From an uncultured Sphingomonadaceae bacterium (lineage in GTDB: Bacteria; Pseudomonadota; Alphaproteobacteria; Sphingomonadales; Sphingomonadaceae): a stretch of DNA of 64,000 nucleotides. Of this stretch, positions 51,643 through 63,479 are shown piece by piece. Made by a program: the position numbers and the translations under genes. The stretch spans positions 62,001 through 126,000 of the forward strand of contig CALKJZ010000005.1 in NCBI GenBank assembly GCA_937995515.1, read 5' to 3'. Below the pieces are notes generated by a model. The model saw nothing but the letters and a program-made list of their open reading frames with translations. It was not told the origin of the DNA and did not search any database. Positions within the stretch are counted from its first letter, which is position 1; each line of letters begins with the position of its first letter.

Positions 51643-52848
51643 TCATTGCGCGGCAGGCGCGGCCAACATTGGAGCGCCGGCCGGATTCCACAAGTGCGCC
51701 ACGAGCGAATCGAGGACACCCCGCCCGGCGCGGGTGGCGCAAAGCCGTGGGCCGGGCTCGAGAAAGCCGAGCGACTCGAGACTGTTGCGGGCGCCAGGGT
51801 CGACAATCTCGGAAAGTGCGAGCCCGGTTCGCTCGGCAAACTGGGCCGGGTCGATGCCTTCGGCGAGGCGCAGGCCCATCAGCAGCGCCTCTGCGGCCGC
51901 CTCGCGCGGCCGCAGGGGTGTCTCTGCCCCGATTCCGTGGCCGTGCACCGAGACCGCGGCGAGGAAGCTCTCCGGCCTGCGATGCCGCTCGGTTGCGTGT
52001 CCGCCGCGCCGGCCGTGCGCGCCGGGGCCGATGCCGCAATAGGCGCCATAGCGCCAGTATTGGAGATTGTGCCGGCATTCCTCGCCGGGCCGCGCGTGGT
52101 TGGAGATTTCGTAGGGCGCAAGGCCTGCGGCCTCGCACAGCGCGCCCGTGCGTTCGAACATGGCTGCCGCTTCCTCCTCGGGCGGCAGGTGCAGCTGCCC
52201 CCGGGCGTGGAGGGCGGCAAAGCGTGTGCCCGGCTCGATGGTGAGCTGATAGGCCGAGATGTGCCCGGTTCCAAGGCCAAGGGCGCGCCCGAGCTCGGCC
52301 TCCCAGGCCTCGGCCGTCTGCCCCGGACGGCTGTGGATGAGATCGATGCTGACGCGAGCGACTGCCGCCTGCGCGCGCTCAAGCGCCCGCAGGCCCTCTG
52401 CGAGGTCATGCGGGCGGCCGAGCAGGCGCAGGGCTCCGTCGTCGAGCGCCTGGAGGCCGAGGCTGATTCGGTTGACGCCTGCCTGCGCGAGCGCGGCAAA
52501 GCGCCCGGCCTCGGCGGAGGAGGGGTTGGCCTCGAGCGTCACCTCGAGGGCGGGATCGGTCGGCCAGAGGCCGACCGCCCGGTCGATGAGCGCCGCGACC
52601 GTCTGCGGCGGCATAAGCGACGGCGTGCCGCCGCCGAAGAAGATGGAGACGAGGCGGTGCCCGGGCGTGGCAGCCGCCTCGTGCGCCAGATCGGCAAGCA
52701 GCGCCTCGCGCCAGAGCCCATCATCCCAGTGCGGGCGGACATGGCTGTTGAAATCGCAGTAGGGACACCGGCTGACACAGAAGGGCCAGTGCACGTAGAG
52801 CGCCAGCGGCCCGGGGCCCGGCCCGGCGTTGCCCCCCGCCGGGCTCAC
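51643..52848 (-). CDS. hemW: Radical SAM heme chaperone HemW
   Basis: A 401-residue radical SAM protein of the HemN/HemW group. The cluster-binding motif is C-x3-C-x2-C in [19 protein letters not shown]; then [16 protein letters not shown] and the HemN_C domain follow. The CVSRCPYC spacing and the order rph-rdgB-hemW fit HemW, a heme-binding chaperone, better than coproporphyrinogen dehydrogenase HemN, to which such genes are often misassigned. The GTG start overlaps the rdgB stop as GTGA. Confidence 0.9.
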   Translation of the reverse strand: MSPAGGNAGPGPGPLALYVHWPFCVSRCPYCDFNSHVRPHWDDGLWREALLADLAHEAAATPGHRLVSIFFGGGTPSLMPPQTVAALIDRAVGLWPTDPALEVTLEANPSSAEAGRFAALAQAGVNRISLGLQALDDGALRLLGRPHDLAEGLRALERAQAAVARVSIDLIHSRPGQTAEAWEAELGRALGLGTGHISAYQLTIEPGTRFAALHARGQLHLPPEEEAAAMFERTGALCEAAGLAPYEISNHARPGEECRHNLQYWRYGAYCGIGPGAHGRRGGHATERHRRPESFLAAVSVHGHGIGAETPLRPREAAAEALLMGLRLAEGIDPAQFAERTGLALSEIVDPGARNSLESLGFLEPGPRLCATRAGRGVLDSLVAHLWNPAGAPMLAAPAAQ

Positions 52849-53459
52849 CGTGGAAGGAGCGCGGCCGTGAGGCGCGCAAAGGCTTGCGCCCGGTGGCTGA
52901 TCCGGTGCTTGAGATCCGGGTCCATCTCGCCGAAGGTCTCCGCATGCCCATGGGGCACGAACATCGGGTCGTAGCCGAAACCGCGGGTGCCGCGCGGGGG
53001 CCACACCAGCCGCCCCCTGCAGCGCCCCTCGAACAGCGCATGGTCGCCGCCGGGCGAGGCCAGCGCGAGCGCGCAGACAAACGATGCATCGCGCGCGGCA
53101 CCGGGGCCGAGCGCGGCCAGCCGGTCTTCCACCTTCTGCATGGCAAGCGCCCAGTCCCGCCCGTGCGGCGTCTGTGCCCAGTCGGCGGTGTGCACCCCGG
53201 GCGCACCTCCCAGAGCCTCGACCTCGAGCCCGGAATCATCGGCAAGCGCCACGAGGCCTGATGCGGCTGCGGCCGCCCGTGCCTTGATCAGCGCATTGCC
53301 GGCAAAGCTCGTCTCCGTCTCGGCCGGCTCGGGCAGGCCGAGCGCGCCAGCCGAGACCGCCGCAATCCCCAATGGCGCAAGAAGCGCTGCGATTTCGGCA
53401 AGCTTTCCGGGATTGTGCGTGGCGATCACCAGCCGCCCGCCCGGCGCCGGCAGGTTCAT
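52845..53459 (-). CDS. rdgB: Non-canonical purine NTP pyrophosphatase RdgB (Ham1)
   Basis: Removes dITP, ITP and XTP from the nucleotide pool. The 204 residues begin [15 protein letters not shown] and show [32 protein letters not shown] (the metal-binding Asp pair), FEGRCRG and [20 protein letters not shown], all typical of the ITPase fold, with ISHRAQAF at the end. The start overlaps the rph stop as ATGA. An open frame continues upstream but is a shadow of rph. Confidence 0.95.
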   Translation of the reverse strand: MNLPAPGGRLVIATHNPGKLAEIAALLAPLGIAAVSAGALGLPEPAETETSFAGNALIKARAAAAASGLVALADDSGLEVEALGGAPGVHTADWAQTPHGRDWALAMQKVEDRLAALGPGAARDASFVCALALASPGGDHALFEGRCRGRLVWPPRGTRGFGYDPMFVPHGHAETFGEMDPDLKHRISHRAQAFARLTAALLPR

Positions 53460-54172
53460 CGGCCGCAGGCGGCCAGCTGGGCGGCGAAGATCTGGCCGCA
53501 CCCGATGCGGGCAAGCCTCAGCATTCGCAGGAACAGCTCCTCGTCGAAGGGTTCCTTCTCGGCGGTTGCCTGCACCTCGGCGATCCCGCCATCGCTTGTG
53601 AGCACGAAATTGCCATCGGTCGCAGCGGTCGAATCCTCGGCATAGTCGAGGTCGAGCACCACGGTTCCTTCCCACACCCCGCAGGAGACGGCCGCCACCT
53701 GCCGCGGCAGCGGATCGCTGGCAAAGGGCTGTTCGGCGTGCAGGCGATCGAGCGCGAGGCGCAGCGCGACCCAGGCACCGGAGATGGCGGCCGTGCGGGT
53801 GCCGCCGTCGGCCTGCAGCACGTCGCAGTCGATCGTGTATTGCCGCTCGCCCAGCGCCTTCATGTCGGTGACAGCGCGCAGTGACCGGCCGATCAGCCGC
53901 TGGATTTCCTGGGTGCGGCCCGACTGCCGGCCGCGCGCCGCCTCGCGCGGCACGCGGCTGTGGGTGGCACGCGGCAGCATGCCATATTCGGCCGTCACCC
54001 AGCCCTCGCCACGGCCCTTGAGAAACGGGGGCACCTTTTCATCGAGGCTTGCCGTGACGAGCACATGCGTCTGGCCGAACTTGACGAGGCACGAGCCCTC
54101 GGCATGGGCGGCAATCCCGGGCACCATCTCGATGTTGCGCATCATGTCGGCAGCGCGGCCGGAGGGCCTCAT
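53456..54172 (-). CDS. rph: Ribonuclease PH
   Basis: Phosphorolytic 3' exonuclease that trims tRNA precursors. The 238 residues show [73 protein letters not shown] and [23 protein letters not shown] lies about 7 bases before the ATG. It is the first gene of the rph-rdgB-hemW run and diverges from hrcA across 88 bp. Confidence 0.96.
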   Translation of the reverse strand: MRPSGRAADMMRNIEMVPGIAAHAEGSCLVKFGQTHVLVTASLDEKVPPFLKGRGEGWVTAEYGMLPRATHSRVPREAARGRQSGRTQEIQRLIGRSLRAVTDMKALGERQYTIDCDVLQADGGTRTAAISGAWVALRLALDRLHAEQPFASDPLPRQVAAVSCGVWEGTVVLDLDYAEDSTAATDGNFVLTSDGGIAEVQATAEKEPFDEELFLRMLRLARIGCGQIFAAQLAACGR

Positions 54173-54220
54173 GCAGTGTCTCCCGGGCAAGGCCGGCCGG
54201 GCATAGCGGCAGGCGGACCG

Positions 54221-54249
54221 GTTGAGAAGGCGCGGCGGCCCACCTATTT
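54221..54249 (+). promoter_or_regulatory. Heat-shock (sigma-32-type) promoter of hrcA-grpE
   Basis: GTTGAG, a 16-base spacer and CCTATTT match the alphaproteobacterial heat-shock form CTTGA-N16-CYTATNTNNG closely (only the first base of the -35 and the last G differ). The -10 lies 11 bases before the hrcA ATG, so the leader would be very short. Confidence 0.65.
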
Positions 54250-54260
54250 CCAAAGAGGCC

Positions 54261-55313
54261 ATGCACGACCATGTGGAAAGCCCCGTCCAGAGTGTCGGTG
54301 CGCTCTCCGAACGGGCGCGCACCGTGTTCCGTGATCTTGTCGAAACCTATCTCGCCACCGGGCTTCCGGTCGGGTCGCGCACGCTGTCGCGCACCGGGGC
54401 GCTCGATCTCTCCCCGGCCTCCATCCGCAGCGTGATGCAGGACCTCGAGGAGCTCGGCCTGCTCGCCGCCCCGCACACCTCGGCCGGGCGCGTGCCGACG
54501 GAGGCGGGACTGCGCCTGTTCGTCGATGGCATGATGCAGGTTGCCGAGCCGCAGCCCGATGAGGTGGCAGCCATCGAGGCCGAGGCCTCGCGCAGTGGCA
54601 CCAGCCTCGAGGATGTGCTCGCGCGGACCACGGCGGCGCTCGCCGGCCTTGCCCGCTGCGCGGCCGTGGTTGCGGCCCCCAAGGTGGAAATGCGGCTGAG
54701 ACAGATCGGGTTCGTGCCGCTCGGCAACGGGCGGGCGCTCGCCGTGCTGGTGGGCAACGATGGCTCGGTGGAAAACCGGCTGCTCGAGCTCGGCGCGGAG
54801 GTGAGCCCCGCGCTGCTGCAACAGGCATCCGCCTATGTCTCGGCCCGCCTGTCGGGGCTCACGCTGGCCGAGGCGGGCGACCGGCTGCGCGAGGAGATTG
54901 CAAGCGGGCGCGCTGCGCTCGACCGGCTGACGGCCGACCTCGTGACCCGGGGGCTTGCCGCATGGTCGCGCGACCAGGCGGGCGCGGTCCTGATCGTCAA
55001 GGGCGCCTCGCACCTTCTGAACGGCGTGGACATCGAGCACGCCCGCGCCCTCCTCGAGGAGGTGGAAGAGAAGGAAGCGCTGCTGCGTGTCCTCGACCGG
55101 GCGCGGGTGGCCGAGGCGATGCGGATCTTCATCGGCGCCGAGACCCAGCTGTTCGCGCTGTCCGGATCGAGCGTCATCGCAGCGCCATTCCGTGGCGGAG
55201 ATGGCCGGGTGGTGGGTGTGATCGGGGTGATCGGCCCCACGAGGTTGAACTATGCCCGGGTTGTGCCCATGGTGGAGATGACGGCAAGCAGGCTGAACAG
55301 GTTGATGGGATGA
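54261..55313 (+). CDS. hrcA: Heat-inducible repressor HrcA
   Basis: Repressor that binds CIRCE elements upstream of groESL and needs GroEL to stay folded. The protein has an N-terminal winged helix ([40 protein letters not shown] over about 45-85), a GAF-like middle domain and the C-terminal [37 protein letters not shown] region. The ATG has AGAGG just before it; a GTG 12 bases on is an alternative start with better spacing. It overlaps grpE (ATGA). One CIRCE element was found in the window, at groES. Confidence 0.93.
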   Translation: MHDHVESPVQSVGALSERARTVFRDLVETYLATGLPVGSRTLSRTGALDLSPASIRSVMQDLEELGLLAAPHTSAGRVPTEAGLRLFVDGMMQVAEPQPDEVAAIEAEASRSGTSLEDVLARTTAALAGLARCAAVVAAPKVEMRLRQIGFVPLGNGRALAVLVGNDGSVENRLLELGAEVSPALLQQASAYVSARLSGLTLAEAGDRLREEIASGRAALDRLTADLVTRGLAAWSRDQAGAVLIVKGASHLLNGVDIEHARALLEEVEEKEALLRVLDRARVAEAMRIFIGAETQLFALSGSSVIAAPFRGGDGRVVGVIGVIGPTRLNYARVVPMVEMTASRLNRLMG

Positions 55314-55879
55314 TGGATGTGAGCGACACTCCGCAGGCGGACGCAACGGCGGCTGGCGAGGCGGAGCCGGCCGGGGAGGTCGGCACGCTCGAAGCCGAGC
55401 TCGAGCAAGCCCGCGCGGACATTGCGGCCCTCACGGAGGAGCGCGACCGCGAGCGGGATCGTGCGCTGCGCATGGCCGCCGAGGCGGAGAACACGCGCCG
55501 CCGGCTGGAGCGCGACAAGGCCGATGCGGTGCAATATGCCGCAACCGCCTTTGCCCGCGACATGCTCTCAGTGGCCGACAATCTCGAGCGCGCGCTGGAA
55601 GCGCTCGGCAAGGTGGAGGATGACTCGCTGCGCCCGCTGCTGACCGGGATCGAGATGACCCACCGCGAGCTCTTGCAGGTGTTTGACCGGCACGGCATCC
55701 GGCGGATCGCTGCGCGCGGCCTGCCGCTGGACCCGCACCAGCACCAGGCGATGGTGGAGGTGGAGGCGGATGCCGAGCCGGGATCCGTCGTCTCGGAGCT
55801 GCAGTCGGGCTGGATGCTGAAAGACCGGCTGCTCCGCCCGGCGCTGGTGGCCGTTGCAAAGGCGCGAGCCGACGCCTGA
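55310..55879 (+). CDS. grpE: Nucleotide exchange factor GrpE
   Basis: Releases ADP from DnaK. The 189 residues have an acidic N-terminus, a long coiled coil (about 25-70: LEAELEQARADIAALTEERDRERDRALRM), DMLSVADNLERALEAL, and the beta-wing with GIRRIAARGLPLDPHQHQAMVEVEAD and the LLRPALVAVAK end. The first of two tandem ATGs overlaps the hrcA stop. It is separated from dnaK by two minus-strand genes. Confidence 0.94.
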   Translation: MMDVSDTPQADATAAGEAEPAGEVGTLEAELEQARADIAALTEERDRERDRALRMAAEAENTRRRLERDKADAVQYAATAFARDMLSVADNLERALEALGKVEDDSLRPLLTGIEMTHRELLQVFDRHGIRRIAARGLPLDPHQHQAMVEVEADAEPGSVVSELQSGWMLKDRLLRPALVAVAKARADA

Positions 55880-55897
55880 GCCGCGCGTCGGGCCGCT

Positions 55898-56458
55898 TCA
55901 GCCAGGCAGCGGCAGGGAAAGGCCCGGCAGGGGCTCCGCCCCCGCACTCCAGAAGGGGATGAGCGCGGCAAGGTGTCCAAGCGGCGGCACCCCCGCCCGC
56001 GGCACGCCGCGCAGCGCAAGCCAGGCATCGGCCACGATTTCGGCCTGCTGCTCGATGCCATAGGCTGAAAAGGGCTTGCCCGGCACCAGCGGCAGATAGG
56101 CGTAGCGGCAGAAGGGATGCCGCTCGAGCGGCAGGATCACGCCCTGCTGATGCTGCCACACATGCACCATCTCGTGGACGAAGAGATGCTGGAGACCGGG
56201 CGGCTCATACGCGAAATCGGCGCGAAAGCGCCGGCCATTGGGGTGGAACCACACATGGCCGTCGGGCGCCATCGTTACGTCGGCCGGCTGCCAGAAGGCC
56301 CATTTGGCGTTGCGGATGGTGGTCGCGCCGACATCGAGCGCGGCCCCGAACACGAGGCGGCAGATCGCCCGCTCACCCGGCGTCAGCGAGCGGACGAGGC
56401 CGGCCTCAGGATGCCCTGCCGGCAGCGCGGGCCTGTGCCGAAATGCTTGCGGTTGCAC
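55898..56458 (-). CDS. HExxH metalloprotease-like protein ('vgr-related' family)
   Basis: A 186-residue protein with a zinc-peptidase-like motif H95-E-M-V-H99 (FVHEMVHVWQHQQG) and a downstream EQQAEIVADAW that could supply the third ligand. NCBI-type annotation often labels sphingomonad homologues 'vgr related protein'; I know of no demonstrated activity. It is cytosolic by sequence. The start is uncertain: the ATG lies 53 bases inside the PCuAC gene, and a later non-ATG start is possible. It converges with grpE. Confidence 0.75.
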   Translation of the reverse strand: MQPQAFRHRPALPAGHPEAGLVRSLTPGERAICRLVFGAALDVGATTIRNAKWAFWQPADVTMAPDGHVWFHPNGRRFRADFAYEPPGLQHLFVHEMVHVWQHQQGVILPLERHPFCRYAYLPLVPGKPFSAYGIEQQAEIVADAWLALRGVPRAGVPPLGHLAALIPFWSAGAEPLPGLSLPLPG

Positions 56459-56873
56459 CGCTGCGGAAGGTGAGCGTGATCGGGATCCGCTCGCCCGGCT
56501 TCAGCGCCGGGTCGAGGCCGAACAGCATCAGGTGGTGGCCGCCCGGACGGAACTCGACCGACTGGCCGGCAGGAATCGCGATGGCCGGCTCGGCGCGCAT
56601 CCGCATCACGCCGCCATCCATCACCATCGAGTGGATCTCGATCCGCTGCGCGGCAGGGCTCGAGGCGCCGACGAGCGCGTCCGCCTCGGCACCGCCGGTG
56701 ATCACCATGTAGCCCGCGCCCGGGCGCCCCGTTGCCGCCGGCAGGCGCACCCAGGCGTTCGACGCGCTGGGGGCCTGCTGCTGGCTCATGACCCCGCCGC
56801 CGCCGAACAGCGACAGTCCGAGGAGGACGACCGCGAGGAGGCAGCCCATCAGGCCGAGGTGGCGAGGCGACAT
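56406..56873 (-). CDS. PCuAC copper chaperone
   Basis: Periplasmic copper(I) carrier that helps load the CuA/CuB sites of cytochrome oxidase. The 155 residues have an N-terminal signal/anchor (about 5-24) and a cupredoxin-like domain with the exact motif H81-x10-M92-x21-H114-x-M116 (EIHSMVMDGGVMRM ... PGGHHLMLFGL). GGGAG lies 8 bases before the chosen ATG; an ATG 21 bases upstream lacks one. It diverges from dnaK and overlaps the metalloprotease-like gene. Confidence 0.9.
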   Translation of the reverse strand: MSPRHLGLMGCLLAVVLLGLSLFGGGGVMSQQQAPSASNAWVRLPAATGRPGAGYMVITGGAEADALVGASSPAAQRIEIHSMVMDGGVMRMRAEPAIAIPAGQSVEFRPGGHHLMLFGLDPALKPGERIPITLTFRSGATASISAQARAAGRAS

Positions 56874-56974
56874 TGCGACAACTCCCTGAAACATGCCCGC
56901 CGGTTAGGCCGGGCAAGATGAACCAGCGATGAGGGGCCGCACATGCCGCCCCGGGGCGCGCACGGCTACCCGCC

Positions 56975-57003
56975 CATTGATGGCCGTCTGCCACCACCTA
57001 TAT
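56975..57003 (+). promoter_or_regulatory. Heat-shock (sigma-32-type) promoter of dnaK
   Basis: CATTGA, a 16-base spacer and CCTATAT followed by CCG give a complete match to the -10 form CYTATNTNNG and a near match to the -35. Transcription would start near 57010, about 200 bases before the dnaK ATG. Confidence 0.7.
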
Positions 57004-57006
57004 CCG

Positions 57007-57209
57007 CTGGGCCATGCGTCGGCTGGACGCGTGCCGCGCTGCCGCGGCGACCGGCGTCCGGCTTGCGCGCGGCAGCGCGGCGCGCCGGTGCTCCGCCCGA
57101 GGCGGAGGCAGGCGTGCGCCGCAGACGGAATGCAGACGGACTTTTGCGCAACGACCGGGCGGTCCACCCCGGCAGGCACAGGCAACAGAGGAACAGGGAA
57201 CAGAGGAAC
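57007..57209 (+). other. Long dnaK leader with a duplicated ribosome-binding site
   Basis: About 200 GC-rich bases lie between the heat-shock promoter and dnaK. Several self-complementary stretches are visible (for example CGCGCTGCCGCGG facing GCGCGGCAGCGCGG). At its end the 15-base unit AACAGAGGAACAGGG is followed by AACAGAGGAACATGG, whose ATG starts dnaK. The rest of the 56874-57209 gap holds only the promoter. No CIRCE was seen. Confidence 0.55.
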
Positions 57210-59120
<1,911 letters not shown>

Positions 59121-59194
59121 GTGAAAAGGCGCCTCGGGCTGGCCGGGCAGCATGGCGCTGCCCGGCGGCCAGCTGAGATCCGGGGGGCGGAGCG

Positions 59195-60325
59195 ATGAGC
59201 GCCGGTCCCGACTACTACGCGATCCTCGGGGTCGACCGCACCGCTGACGAGCGCAGCATCAAGGCTGCCTACCGCAGGCTCGCCATGGAGCTTCACCCCG
59301 ACCGCAACCCGGGCGACCGCGAGGCCGAAGCCCGGTTCAAGGCCGTCAACGAAGCCTATTCCTGCCTCTCCGACCCGCACAAGCGGGCCGCCTACGACAG
59401 GTTCGGCCACGCAGGCGTGCGCGGCAACGGCAGCGCGGCGGAAGGTTTCGAGGGCTTCTCCGACATCTTCTCAGACATCTTCGAGCAGTTCATGGGCGGC
59501 GCGGGGGCACGGGCGCGCGGCCGGCAGGGCCCGCAGCGCGGCGCGGATATCCGCTACGATCTCGAGGTCAGCTTCGAGGATGCGCTGCGCGGCACCGAGG
59601 TGGAGGTGCACCTCGACGTGGCGGTCACCTGCGAGGTGTGCCTTGGCACCGGCGGCAAGCCGGGCGCGCGGCCGACGACCTGCGGCACCTGCGGCGGGCG
59701 CGGCACGGTGCGCATGCAGAACGGCATGTTCATCGTCGAGCGCACTTGCCCGGCCTGCCACGGCGCCGGCTCGGTCATCTCCGATCCGTGCGATGCCTGC
59801 CACGGCGAGGGCCGGGTCGAGCGGCGCAAGACGCTCAACATCAAGGTGCCTCCGGGTGTGGATGACGGCACGCGCATCCGGGTCGCGGGTGAAGGCGAGG
59901 CGGGCCCGCGCGGCGGCAGCGCCGGGGATCTCTACATCTTCGTGCACATGAAGCCGCACCCGATCTGGAAGCGCGACGGCACGACGCTTTTCGCCCAGGT
60001 GCCGATGAGCTTTGTCGATGCAGCGCTCGGCGGCGAAATCTGCATGCCCGGGCTCGATGGCGAGGAGGTGCGCGTGAGCGTGCCCGCCGGCACCCAGTCG
60101 GGCCGGCAGTTCCGGGTGCGCGGGCGCGGCATGCCGAGCCTCAACGGCGGCGGCCGCGGCGACCTCGTGCTGCAGGTGGAGCTCGAGACCCCGGTCAAGC
60201 TTTCGGCGCGGCAGAAGGAGCTTCTCGAGGAGTTCCGCTCGCTGGAAGGCGAGCGGCCCGAGGCCTGCCCGAAATCCCGCAGCTTCTGGGAACGGCTGAA
60301 GGATTCGGTCGGGATCGGCAGCTGA
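59195..60325 (+). CDS. dnaJ: Chaperone DnaJ (Hsp40)
   Basis: Stimulates the DnaK ATPase and delivers substrates. The 376 residues have the J domain with H34-P-D36 (MELHPDRNPGDREAE), a short Gly-rich region (about 75-115), four zinc motifs CxxCxGxG (CEVCLGTG, CGTCGGRG, CPACHGAG, CDACHGEG), and the C-terminal client-binding domains (VPPGVDDGTRIRVAGEGE). GGGGCGGAG precedes the ATG. All four zinc motifs are intact. Confidence 0.97.
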   Translation: MSAGPDYYAILGVDRTADERSIKAAYRRLAMELHPDRNPGDREAEARFKAVNEAYSCLSDPHKRAAYDRFGHAGVRGNGSAAEGFEGFSDIFSDIFEQFMGGAGARARGRQGPQRGADIRYDLEVSFEDALRGTEVEVHLDVAVTCEVCLGTGGKPGARPTTCGTCGGRGTVRMQNGMFIVERTCPACHGAGSVISDPCDACHGEGRVERRKTLNIKVPPGVDDGTRIRVAGEGEAGPRGGSAGDLYIFVHMKPHPIWKRDGTTLFAQVPMSFVDAALGGEICMPGLDGEEVRVSVPAGTQSGRQFRVRGRGMPSLNGGGRGDLVLQVELETPVKLSARQKELLEEFRSLEGERPEACPKSRSFWERLKDSVGIGS

Positions 60326-61199
60326 CTGCCCGGCGCCCCCGGCACCCGCAGGCCCCTGCTGCAGCGCCGGCCGGAAAGCGCCGGCGGGATCCGCCCTGGC
60401 CGGGCTGCGCAGACGAAACCGCTGGTGAAACAGCTGCCGGCACACCTTTGGGCCTGATCGGCGCAGCCGCAGCCAGCAGGGGCATGTTCGGGGCGACAGA
60501 CGCCGTCATGACCGTGCCCGGCGAACGGCCGGCGCCGACCACGCCCCCGACATCGGCCTCCGTCATCGGCTTGAGCAGGCTCTCGGCAATGCTGCGCAGG
60601 CAATCCCTGTCTCCGGTCTTCGCCACAAGCTCGACAAGCGGAAGTCTGCCCTCGGTCGTCGGGATCAACGCCTCGGGTGGGTGTGACGTGTGGAAACTCC
60701 ACATGACCGACGAGCCCGATGGCCACCGAGATCGAAACAGCCGGGGTGGAGCGAGCCCCACCCGACACGATCACCTCAATCTCCACCAGAGACTACACCA
60801 CGCGCGCAGACGCTGACGGCCCACGGGCCTCTGCGCCGACAGGCATCACCGCTGCGCCTTCGGCCCGCACCGGTTCGGACCGCTGCCGCAGAAGCCGCCG
60901 GCCTTCGCCGGTTCGCCCCGGGCCCAGGCCCTCCCCGGGGTTCCGCTGTGATGGCCGCCTCCTGCCGGAGGCTCGGCCCTGCGGCCCGAAAGGCTTGCCA
61001 CGTGCCGCACCGGCCACAGCGGGCACCGCCCGAAGAGAGGGTGCCACGCCCGCCCCCAACACGCTGCTGCTCCCCCAACTTGCTGCCGCGCCTGTCGCCC
61101 GCCTTCCCCCGGCGGCCTTCAGGCGGGGATTGCAGGATGTTGGGCCCGGACAGGGGGGTCAGGCCTCCGCATGTGCCGGTGTGCAACACACAAAGGACA
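60326..61199. other. Decayed region between dnaJ and groEL
   Basis: About 870 bases without an intact gene. One part (60525-60704) retains a transposase-like reading frame and is listed separately. The remainder gives only Arg/Pro/Gly-rich frames on both strands, with no convincing start signal, RNA gene or tandem repeat. It looks like the residue of an old insertion. Confidence 0.5.
60525..60704 (-). pseudogene. IS256-family transposase N-terminal remnant
   Basis: One minus-strand frame reads EALIPTTEGRLPLVELVAK, then TGDRDCLRSIAESLLKPMTE, then ADVGGVVGAGR. This matches in order the start of IS256-family transposases, which have an LxELLAKxGDxDFLRxxAE segment followed by LMEADVxGLIGAGR. After GAGR the similarity stops: the RNGYR segment, the DDE residues and the C-terminal part are missing. 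I take it as a decayed insertion-sequence fragment. Confidence 0.55.
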
Positions 61200-61200
61200 A

Positions 61201-61229
61201 GGGGGCCGGGAGAATCGCTCCCGGCCCCC
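61201..61229 (-). terminator. Rho-independent terminator of groESL
   Basis: A perfect 12-bp stem (GGGGGCCGGGAG with CTCCCGGCCCCC) and a 5-base loop, followed in the groEL direction by TTGTCCTTTGTG. It lies about 80 bases beyond the groEL stop. Confidence 0.8.
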
Positions 61230-61310
61230 CAAGTTGCGTGCCTTTGGCGGGTGATCACGCCCCGGAACCCGGGCGCGGCGCCAGCGGGGCGCTGCGCCCG
61301 GCCCCTCGGG

Positions 61311-62996
<1,686 letters not shown>

Positions 62997-63311
62997 TTAC
63001 GCGGCCTTCTTGATCTCGGCGGCCGGCGTGATCACGCCCAGGATGTCGCTTTCCTTCATGATGATGAGGTCTTCGCCCTCGAGCTTGACCTCGGTGCCCG
63101 ACCACTTGCCGAACAGGATGCGATCGCCGACCTTCACGTCGAGCGCGATGCGCTGCCCGTTCTCGTCGCGGGCACCCGCGCCAACAGCGATGATTTCGCC
63201 TTCCTGCGGCTTTTCCTTCGCGGTGTCGGGGATGATGATGCCGCCAGCCGTCTTTTCCTCGGCCTCGATGCGGCGGACCAGCACGCGGTCATGCAGTGGC
63301 GTAAATCCCAT
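62997..63311 (-). CDS. groS: Co-chaperonin GroES (Hsp10)
   Basis: Heptameric lid of the GroEL chamber. The 104 residues begin [34 protein letters not shown] (the mobile loop is KTAGGIIIP) and end with [27 protein letters not shown] lies before the chosen ATG, although the frame stays open for 84 bases more. It is the first gene of groESL and lies behind a CIRCE element. Confidence 0.97.
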   Translation of the reverse strand: MGFTPLHDRVLVRRIEAEEKTAGGIIIPDTAKEKPQEGEIIAVGAGARDENGQRIALDVKVGDRILFGKWSGTEVKLEGEDLIIMKESDILGVITPAAEIKKAA

Positions 63312-63365
63312 GATGTCCCTCGATTGCTTGTCGGGAAGGGCAAACGCCTTCCCGGGGTTGCCCGT

Positions 63366-63392
63366 CTGGCACTCACCGGATGAGAGTGCCAA
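63366..63392 (-). promoter_or_regulatory. CIRCE element (HrcA operator) of groESL
   Basis: On the minus strand TTGGCACTC-N9-GAGTGCCAG forms the CIRCE inverted repeat (consensus TTAGCACTC-N9-GAGTGCTAA), with only the outer bases differing. It lies within the start of the transcript expected from the promoter next to it, the usual place for HrcA repression. Confidence 0.92.
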
Positions 63393-63402
63393 CAACGAGC
63401 TA

Positions 63403-63430
63403 GATATGTCGCAGCCATGGGCGCGTCAAG
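63403..63430 (-). promoter_or_regulatory. Promoter of groESL
   Basis: On the minus strand CTTGAC, a 16-base spacer and CATATC-TAG resemble the alphaproteobacterial heat-shock form CTTGA-N16-CYTATNTNNG and also a sigma-70 promoter. The CIRCE element starts 10 bases further downstream. Confidence 0.65.
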
Positions 63431-63479
63431 GCATGCGAGCCGGGCAAGAGCCAAATTTTGGCTGCAGTCGCCGGCAAGC

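Noticed and set aside
51643-52848. Oxygen-independent coproporphyrinogen dehydrogenase (HemN)
   Set aside because: The cysteine motif and the rph-rdgB neighbourhood fit HemW.
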